Source: Amyloporia xantha
Lineage: Eukaryota; Basidiomycota; Agaricomycetes; Polyporales; Adustoporiaceae
Direction: 5' to 3'
Assembly: GCA_036971615.1 (NCBI GenBank)
Contig: JAYKKR010000016.1
Location: 682,001-746,000, forward strand
DNA: 64,000 nucleotides
In this document: one piece after another, positions 57,213-64,000 of the stretch
How positions within the stretch are numbered: the first letter of the stretch is position 1
How the letters are laid out: every line of letters starts with the position of its first letter
The notes under the pieces: generated by a model
Database searches by the model: none
Told to the model about the DNA's origin: nothing
What the model saw: the letters and a program-made list of their open reading frames with translations, nothing else
Made by a program: the position numbers and the translations under genes

Positions 57213-58609
57213 CGCGGCGAGGAGTGACGGCAGCCGGGGCCAACTCTAGGTTGTTAGCTCCCAAGCGACGTGCGAGCCGAGGCACTAGTAGCTCGGTCCT
57301 CGCGGCGGTAAGTACGGGGCAGGGGCAAGGCACTGATGGGACGGAAGGCAGTTGCGGGAGGACCTAGCAACGCGAGCGCTGGGGATAGGATTCGGGGACG
57401 TGTTGGCTGGGATGATGGTGGTTCGAAAGCAAGTCGAGGAGGCGGACTGCAGCGCGTGCTTCGAGCGAGCGTTACAGGAGGGGAAGTTGGAATGGCCAAA
57501 CCGATCTGCCGGGACTACTTACAGCGGGCGATGCTTAGCGTCGATATCCTGCTCACACGCGCGCCTCCACTGACTGGTCAACCATAGACCCGGACCGGAA
57601 TATCGGAATCTTCAATGATATGTGTATCCATGGGGCAGGACAGATGCCGCTGCTTCTGGACACTGGACACCGATAACCTAACCCCAAACTGGGGCTTACA
57701 GACCTTAGCCACCATAAAAGCACCCAAATTTGGTCTTCTCTTTGCTTGGTAATAGGCGCTTGACTTACTATATTTGGTAGGTGACCGATTTCGTGGAAAT
57801 ATTGTACTTACCAAGTTGACCAACCGTTTGGCCCTGTGACGCATGACGCCAAAGTTTCAACTGTTCAAAGGCTCAGGCCTACATAGGTGACATATCGCCA
57901 CAGGAACTGTTCAGTGCAAAAGCCTGCTAAAATACGATTCTGATAGGGACACCAGTGCGACATGAACGAGATTGATGTTTAGAACCCCCAGTGACCTGTG
58001 ACACGGCGATATTCAAGCGACCCTGTGACGTGCAATATCTCCGTCAATTTCGACAATTAGGACAAACCCTTTGGCAGATCGCTTCCCGTGGTAGAAGCAA
58101 ATTCAACCAAAGGAATAAGAGACCGGTGAAAATACTGGTGTGGTATGTTCTTTGTCCAACAGTGTTGGCCTCTAGCCTTTATCGCTCGCCATACGATGGA
58201 TTCCGCATGGTCTACCCGTGACAGGAGGTCAATGCCGCTGCGAGGGAGCCGGAGAGCGCTGAGAGACATGAGGTGGAGCCGCGGCAGGGACGACCCGGCG
58301 GCAACCTCTTGGTATCCGGCGGCACACCCGGCGGCACTAAATTGGGGGTCCCGTCCCGCGTGAGGTGGTTCCCGGCCTTCGATTCACACATCTCACCGAT
58401 CAATCGGAGCCGCCCGAGCCGACGGCTTAGTTTCCATTACAAAACGTAATACTTATCTCCTTTAGGCAGCTTCGCCCACCACTCACCAACTCAATCTCTA
58501 CCCTAACCAGCTCACAGCCCGCAAATCACCTGCTCCTCGCCAATGTTCAGGTCGTCCCTTACCCTATCTATCCACCTTCCAGTTCACCCTTCCAACTGTA
58601 CCAGCTGCC
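57213..58609. other. Gene-poor stretch left of the MITE
   Basis: About 1.4 kb. The first 300 bp are G/C-rich and should include the Zn2Cys6 gene promoter. A CACCCAAATTTGG motif near 57.72 kb resembles the subterminal motif of the MITE at 58.7 kb, but no inverted ends are seen. Short frames on both strands lack motifs. Confidence 0.4.
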
Positions 58610-59539
58610 ATGAGAATATCCCAGACGGGTCTTGCAAATGCCTCGTATACCACACCTGGACACGAGGCGTACGCAGACGTTTACATGACTCCGAGGCAGG
58701 TCAGGACCCCCGCAAATCCCCTAAGAGGTCCGATCCCAGACCCCCAAAAAAGGCCCCCCCAGGGGCGAAATGTTCGATCCAAATTTGCTCAAATCCCCAA
58801 AATTGGGCCTCAAAAACTGGAAATGTTGCGTGCCTAAGACCCCCAAAAACCTGGCATCTGGAGGGAGGTTCGGTCCAGGGACCCCCAAAAGTCGCGTCAT
58901 TCGGCGGGTTGGTGCCTCGAACATGACTGGTGCGGAGTCTGGCCATCCATCCATGCTGCTACCAAAATTAACCAAATGTTCTTCTTTCGGTTATCTATTC
59001 TACGAATCCATTTGCGACAATATATATTTTCAGCCGCTTTTGCTTGATTTTAAATGGCAACAGCTGCTTCTCGAAAACGCGCCGCACCTTCGGACGAGAA
59101 CAGGGGCGAGTTGGATACTCAAAATGGTGCGTTAGCCTGGGAGATGGGAGCGGTGTCGAAGAAACTCAAGAAGGCGTAAATGTAACGGATATCTATAAAG
59201 TGCTTCCTATAGTTCCTAGGCTTTTATTTAATGTACGTGAGGCTCGCAGTACACGGCGAAAATCCTACGCGAGTTGGTGGACTCTCTGAGTCTCTGGGCG
59301 CTTTTTTGTAGGTTTGATCCCATATACCCCCAAATTTAGCCTGTTTCACGGGACCTTCGGTGCCAAATCCCCAAATTTGGCCCTATAGCGACCCCCAAAT
59401 TTGGGTACCAGCGGGATCGGACCTCTTAGGGGATTTGCGGGGGTCCTGGCAGGTCACAATGTCTCATACAAGAGCTCCCGTGAGACGTTCGTCTGACAGC
59501 AAGCGTCCTTGGCCGAACGATACCCCGTCCGATCAGTGA
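58610..59539 (+). CDS. Short ORF interrupted by a MITE, possible new intron
   Basis: ATG 58610 opens 30 codons (MRISQTGLANASYTTPGHEA and on, ending PRQ at 58699). The MITE follows. After it, from 59453, 28 codons (VTMSHTRAPVRRSSDSKRPW and on) run to TGA 59537-59539. If nucleotides 58700-59452 are spliced out (GT from the left target duplication, AG from the right one), CAG joins GTC in phase and restores the pre-insertion reading frame of 58 codons. Unspliced, the frame runs into the element and stops at 58837. I recognise no family, so whether this locus is truly coding is uncertain. Confidence 0.35.
58695..58702. repeat. Left target site duplication GGCAGGTC
   Basis: Eight bases identical to 59448-59455, directly flanking the terminal inverted repeats. 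Eight-base duplications are the hAT hallmark. Confidence 0.8.
58703..58737 (+). repeat. Left terminal inverted repeat of the MITE
   Basis: Thirty-five bases, the exact reverse complement of 59413-59447. Confidence 0.9.
59413..59447 (-). repeat. Right terminal inverted repeat of the MITE
   Basis: Exact inverse of 58703-58737, followed immediately by the second target duplication. Confidence 0.9.
59448..59455. repeat. Right target site duplication GGCAGGTC
   Basis: Second copy of the eight-base duplication; contains the AG (59451-59452) that could serve as splice acceptor. Confidence 0.8.
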
Positions 59540-59744
59540 ACATTTGCCCAAATACAGCCAGAAACTGCAGACTCGGGCCAGCAGCCTCGCGGCCGAGCAC
59601 ACTGCGGGGGCTGCGTCCGTCGACTCCCGAAGCTCGTGTGAACACACGCGGATGTCTCTCGCAAACAGTCTTGATGTCATTAATTGCTACAATGCAAACA
59701 CATACATAGCCAGAGAGCAAATTTTTAAAGGGGATACGAGTAGT

Positions 59745-60259
59745 CTAGTCGAACAGCCCGAAGCCCATGTCATCGTCGGATTCCTCCTGTGATAGCTGTT
59801 AGCACTGCTTGTCCCTATTGTCAAATAAAAGCCAAAACACACCTTCTCTTCCTCCTTCTTCTCCTCCTTGGCCTCCTCAGCGGCAGCAGCGGGCGCGCCA
59901 CCCGCAGCACCACCAACAGAGACAGCGACAGCACCACCGGAGGGAACCTAAGCAGCACACAGCATGAGCGATGCAGATCAACCCAACGTAGTGGCGCACT
60001 CACGGAAGAAAGCTGGGAAGAACCCTCGGCAATCAACTATAGATAGGCCGCTGCGTGAGTACCTCGGACGAACAGCACACGCACACAACATGCTACATAC
60101 CGTGTTGACGTCCTTGCCCTCGAGCTCGGAGATGAGCTTGTCGAGGCGCTCGTCATCAGCCTCAATGCCGACCGCGCCGAGCACGCTCTTGATGTCCGCG
60201 GCAGAGGGGGAGGCGTTCCCGCCAATCTGGAGGAGCAGGTATGCAGCAATGTAACGCAT
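59745..60259 (-). CDS. RPP2: 60S acidic ribosomal protein P2
   Basis: Exons 60259-60101, 60036-60004, 59947-59843 and 59786-59745 give 112 residues. [60 protein letters not shown], then the Ala/Gly hinge and the acidic tail [13 protein letters not shown], the conserved P-protein terminus that recruits elongation factors. P2 pairs with P1 on the P0 stalk of the large ribosomal subunit. Upstream, a GTGAGT donor at 60328 and a CAG acceptor at 60260 would place a 69-nt intron whose last base directly precedes the ATG. The third intron-separated piece (33 nt) is required for [11 protein letters not shown]. Confidence 0.95.
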
Positions 60260-60657
60260 CTGCGAGTCGTAAACCCTGCCTCAGCAACGGCACTCCTCCA
60301 TGCGCAGGCAAGGAGAACGACGACTCACTTTGAGAAAGTTGGGTGGGTGAGTGGATGGGTACGGTAGCCACAAATCACTGCGCTCCCCCGTGTCAGCCTC
60401 TCTCGCGCGTAGCAGGGGAGAATAATGACAACACTCACGTTTAATCCGCAACGGGAGGACCTGTGGATTCTATCCGACGACAGTGATGAAGGAGCACCGT
60501 CGTCCACCCGGCGTTCTCGCCAGGTTGTGATCGGTGGCTGAGAACTGTACAGTCAATTTCCCACGCCTGCTTTCAGCCACCGCCGGTTTCAGACTCCGCT
60601 GCAGAGACACCCCTCCCATATCGCCCTCGACGCAAAGCCCGTTCTCGACAACACAAG
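60260..60657. promoter_or_regulatory. Shared divergent promoter of RPP2 and RPS15
   Basis: 398 bp between the two start codons; contains the likely RPP2 5' UTR intron (60260-60328) and pyrimidine-rich tracts. Would support coordinated expression of two ribosomal proteins. Confidence 0.55.
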
Positions 60658-61550
60658 ATGGTGAGTGATCGCTGGTAGGCTGTGTGGCGGCACTGTGGGC
60701 TGACGGGCGTGGTGTGCTAGGCTGATTCTGGCGTAACCGACCCCGCCCTCGCGGCCGAGCTCAAGAAGAAGAGGACGTTCCGTACGTTCTCCTACCGCGG
60801 AGTCGAGCTCGACAAGCTCCTGGACTTGGGCAATGATGAGGTGCGCATTCCAGTGCTGTCCTGGTGGTATTTTGCTTGACCCTGCTGCGCTCTCAGCTCG
60901 TTGAGGTACGACTAGCCGTACCTACAGATGGTGTTAGTGAGCCAATAACGATCCCCCACAGCTCGTCCACGCCCGTGCCCGCCGTCGGTTCCAGCGCGGT
61001 CTGAAGCGCCGCCCCATGGGCCTTATTAAGAAGCTGCGCAAGGCAAAGAAGGAGGCACTCCCCAACGAGAAGCCTGCCGTCGTCAAGACCCACCTCCGCG
61101 ACATGATTATCGTCCCCGAGATGATTGGCAGCGTTGTCGGCATTTACAACGGCAAGGTGCGTGTGGCCGTGATGGCGCGGCCGCTGAGAGTGCGGTGCTG
61201 ATTCCGTGCGGGCAGGTCTTCAACTCGGTGGAAATCAAGCCTGAGATGACGGGCCACTACCTCGCCGAGTTCTCGTGCTCATACCGGCCCGTCAAGCACG
61301 GTCGCCCCGGTGTACGTTTGCGTTTCTCTCTGTGTGTGTCTGGACCGTATGCTGATGTCTTTCGTTGCTTCGCTTCTAGATTGGTGCTACGCACTGTAAG
61401 TTTCCTGAGTTCCTTTTTTACAAGTGTCCGTCTGATCGCGCGTCTTCTACTCTATTCAGCATCTCGATTGTACGTCTCCGCGACTCTATATGCGCTTAGT
61501 TTGACCCTAGATGCTGATGGTACCGTTCTTACAGCATCCCTCTCAAGTAA
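60658..61550 (+). CDS. RPS15: 40S ribosomal protein S15 (uS19)
   Basis: Eight exons (60658-60660, 60721-60840, 60897-60905, 60962-61156, 61216-61311, 61380-61395, 61460-61469, 61535-61550) give 154 residues. The first coding exon is the ATG alone; the third is 9 nt (LVE); the last three are 16, 10 and 16 nt. The product reads [60 protein letters not shown], then [58 protein letters not shown] and IPLK, which is uS19 throughout. It sits on the small-subunit head near the P site. Heavy intron load is normal for basidiomycete ribosomal protein genes. Confidence 0.96.
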
Positions 61551-62001
61551 AGTTCCGGGCCGGTTTTCTTCATGCATTCGCTCTCTATCATGTGCTCTAC
61601 TATCAAAAGTACTACGTATCATGCAATCTATGCCAGGCATGCGCGATGTACACTGATGCGAGTAGAGTGAGAGTCATGTGAAGCCCAGTTCAAAGATCGT
61701 TCAGAAAGTAATAGTGCAGCTGAAGCAACACCATACTATGGTGATACTGTTATTGGATACTATTCATAATGCTACAGGCCATCGACCGACAGAAGCATGC
61801 GCCGTTGAGCTCAACAAACAGAACAATGTCATGTAATTGTTATCATGCCCTAGTGGCCGGCTCGAGGGTATAATAATTGGTCCGTGTCAGGTTTAAACAT
61901 GGAGTATAGTGAAGTACAGATATTTGGAAGAGAAAATGCAACTGAATGAGAACGATGCCACATGATATATATAACAACCAGAAATATCCATAGAATGAAT
62001 G
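61551..62001. other. Convergent intergenic region
   Basis: 450 bp between converging stop codons; AT-rich, no frame supported. Confidence 0.5.
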
Positions 62002-64000
62002 TCATATTCGCTGCCGCACCGCGGGCTGTGGGTGGCCGTTGGGCACGAACGGATTTGACTCCTCACCGCTACTCCGCGAGGGCCCGAATGCATTCGACAT
62101 GGACGATGGACGGCTGGGCACCTGACCCACGTATGGCTGGCGCTCCGGTACTACCCAGTCATCATTTGACGACTGCACGTTGGGCGCTCGTGGTTGGGGC
62201 GCATGAATGGCATTCATACTCGAAGACTGTACAGGCGTGCCGGAGGGGGGTGGGTAAGAAAAGGGCGAATGGGTGAAGGGAAGGGGCGGTAGCTTGCGTC
62301 CGAGGTTGGGCTTGGCCGTTCCGAACGAGACCGTCTGAGGAAGCGGCGTTCGCCATCAGAGGCCGATCGTACTGCGGGTTTGACTGTGTCTGTGCTCTGC
62401 GAATAAATGTGTCAGTTTAACGTAAGCCATGACGCATCAGGGACAGACCTTGGCGGTAGCGATCGCATATCTTCCGGGCGCGGTGTGCTCGGATTGAAAG
62501 GCGCCGATCCAGATACGGGTGATGTCAAGAGAGGTGTGCGCCCACTCGCCTTCAGGCGCATGTACATATCACACTTCTTCAAAAACTCCTTGCTAGGAAG
62601 ATCCAAGCTGTTGGCAAAATATTCCTGATCCTGCAGGATCGGCAGGAATTCCCGGGGTACGCAGTAGAATTCGTCCTGGTTCTCGAGCAGCGCTGTGACC
62701 ACTCGGATGGCCCCGAAACTCTCGTCTCGTACTGCGTTCTGGCCGCGAGAGTACAATATGCTCGGGCAGATCACCGTCGCCAAGTTAGGCAGGTCCATCT
62801 TGCTCCCAGTCTCAGTGTCTAGATGCGCAAATGAAGCCACCCATTTCAAAAAGACGAATAAAACCTCCAAAGTATCTCTATGAGATTTGGGCAGAACGAG
62901 TGAAACCATATGGAGCATACGAGTCCGCTCCTCCTCGGTGGGGAGTGCTATACAGACATTGAGCAACAGGTTATGGCACATGATAAAGGAAAAACATACA
63001 CTGCGACGCAATGAACAAGCGGTGGAGTTTGAAAGTCATCAGAGGATCTGGCAGTTCTCTGAAGAACTTCTTCAACAATGCCGCCAGTTGCACTGGGTTG
63101 TCCTGAGTCAAATCTACAGATGAAGGATCTCGGTCGATTGCCTCAGAAAGTTCTTTCAACCGCCTGATATTGCCGTTACGTCTGAAAATTCCTTCGACGG
63201 ACATATCTATCGCATATAAGGATGAGAAGATTACACCATTCCATTTATCTTGATACGTACCCATCTGACGCATAGCAGATATCACGTCATCGACAAAGCT
63301 AGGTACCCTGACGGGAGCTCGCGATGCTCCGAGTGATGACTCTACGCCCTCTCGTTCGACAAGCAGTTCGAGCGCAACACCAAAGGTCCCTTTGGGAGTG
63401 ATCAGTGAAACACGCCACGTCAGAGTGATATGGCAAACCTTTCTTCTTAACGTTCTTTTTGTCGTTCCCAGGTTTGAAGATTTTATTCCAGAACGAACTC
63501 TTCTTGCTTTCTACCAGCTCCAAAATTTCGTCGAGATCGAAATGCTCCCGCAATGGCGAGCGGCTAAGCAGAAGAACTGCACAATGTTTGACGATAGCAA
63601 GCTCAAGAGGTCTGAGTTCCGCAATTAGGGGTGTCGAGCTTTGCCGTGGCAATGAGCGATGCTGCTCTCTTGCCTGAGCAGCCTCGACAATTTGAGGAAT
63701 ATCTGCCAGGGTGATACCTTCCTCTATGCTTCCAACAGGTTCGTCTGCACCGCCAGAAGGTGATGTTGGAGCAGAATCATCCACTATCATGATTCCCGTG
63801 TTACTTCGCGCAAATGCAGGTCTTATAACTTGTCCCTGACTAGTGTCGATGGTGCTAGGACCGTTGCGCGAATGCGGGGGTGCAGGCTTCACCAGTTTCG
63901 CTGACGACGAAGAGCCCTGTTGAGGAATCGCCCGGAAGGAATGTGAAGGGGCAAGGTCTTGCGGTCGTTGAGGATGCATGGCGTCGGCGGACTGCGCAAC
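62002..64000 (-). CDS. RhoGAP domain protein, possibly extending past the right edge
   Basis: The frame is open to the window end; ATG 63979 (MHPQRPQDLAPSHSFRAI) may be the start or an internal Met. A disordered N-terminus and a helical segment (LELAIVKHCAVLLLSRSPLR) precede the RhoGAP domain: TFGVALELLVEREG, MSVEGIFRRNGNIRRLKELS (the FRR arginine finger), NPVQLAALLKKFFRELPDPL, LHRLFIASQALPTEEERTRM, TLEVLFVFLKWVASFAHLDT, SKMDLPNLATVICPSILYSR. It would switch off a Rho-family GTPase, acting on polarity or wall synthesis. The C-terminal exons are Pro/Ser-rich (KPNLGRKLPPLPFTHSPFSY) and end at 62002; their junctions (GCA|GTACGA to CTCAG|ACG) were chosen to keep that frame. Confidence 0.88.

Larger units (their letters stand above)
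58703..59447. mobile_element. hAT-like MITE (non-autonomous DNA transposon)
   Basis: A 745-bp element bounded by perfect 35-bp terminal inverted repeats (58703-58737 and 59413-59447; outer bases AGGACCCCCGCAAATCCCCT) and by an 8-bp target duplication GGCAGGTC. Several CCCAAATTTGG-like copies lie just inside the ends (58780-58810 and 59327-59405), resembling the subterminal transposase-binding repeats of hAT elements. No transposase frame is present, so it depends on an enzyme encoded elsewhere. Perfect inverted repeats suggest recent insertion. Confidence 0.85.

Noticed and set aside
57600..58120. Possible second MITE because of a CCCAAATTTGG motif
   Set aside because: No terminal inverted repeats or target duplication could be found around it.
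58703..59447. Solo LTR as an explanation for the repeat at 58.7-59.4 kb
   Set aside because: The ends are inverted rather than direct, do not start TG and end CA, and the flanking duplication is 8 bp, which fits hAT and not an LTR element.

Overview
The window is nuclear DNA of a filamentous basidiomycete, most likely an Agaricomycete. The evidence is gene density (about 30 genes in 64 kb), many short introns (mostly 45-65 nt, GT..AG) that interrupt nearly every conserved domain, several leucine-rich F-box-like proteins of the agaric type, a multi-intron Helitron Rep/helicase, a fungal Zn2Cys6 regulator, and fungal versions of housekeeping genes (NBP35, Slt2/Mpk1 kinase, TAF10, Ada1/Hfi1, RPC4, Pta1/symplekin, Vma10). 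I rebuilt gene models by hand by joining reading frames at splice sites that restore conserved motifs. For most genes the reconstructed exons close in frame to the normal family length.

Layout. 1-4.6 kb: N-terminus of a cytochrome P450 (running off the left edge), a J-domain protein, OHCU decarboxylase, and a phosphocholine-cytidylyltransferase-like protein whose catalytic HxGH signature reads QARD. 4.87-13.0 kb: an apparently full-length Helitron (minus strand) with a 3' hairpin plus CTAG terminus, an intact Rep/PIF1-helicase gene and one extra unidentified gene. 13.5-28.7 kb: F-box-like genes and a broken paralogue, a Zap1-type eight-finger zinc regulator with a Cys-rich N-terminus, a coiled-coil protein, a small secreted Cys-rich protein with eight short exons, and an ankyrin-vWA protein. 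28.8-48.9 kb: dense housekeeping block (NBP35, Mpk1-type MAP kinase with 5-17 nt microexons, makorin, Ada1, dihydrodiol-dehydrogenase-like enzyme, F-box, TAF10, mitoferrin, purine phosphoribosyltransferase, RPC4). 49-57 kb: symplekin and V-ATPase subunit G sharing a 136-bp promoter, then a Zn2Cys6 regulator. 57-60 kb: a gene-poor stretch with a 745-bp hAT-like MITE whose 8-bp target duplication supplies both a GT donor and an AG acceptor, so splicing would remove the insertion exactly. 59.7-64 kb: ribosomal proteins P2 and S15 in divergent orientation, then a RhoGAP gene that may continue past the right edge.

Most notable: (1) the MITE that looks like a ready-made intron; (2) the complete Helitron and its uncharacterised passenger gene; (3) the cytidylyltransferase relative lacking its catalytic signature; (4) clustered microexons in the MAP kinase; (5) single-base frame breaks in NBP35 and symplekin at T runs, which are either assembly errors or real lesions.
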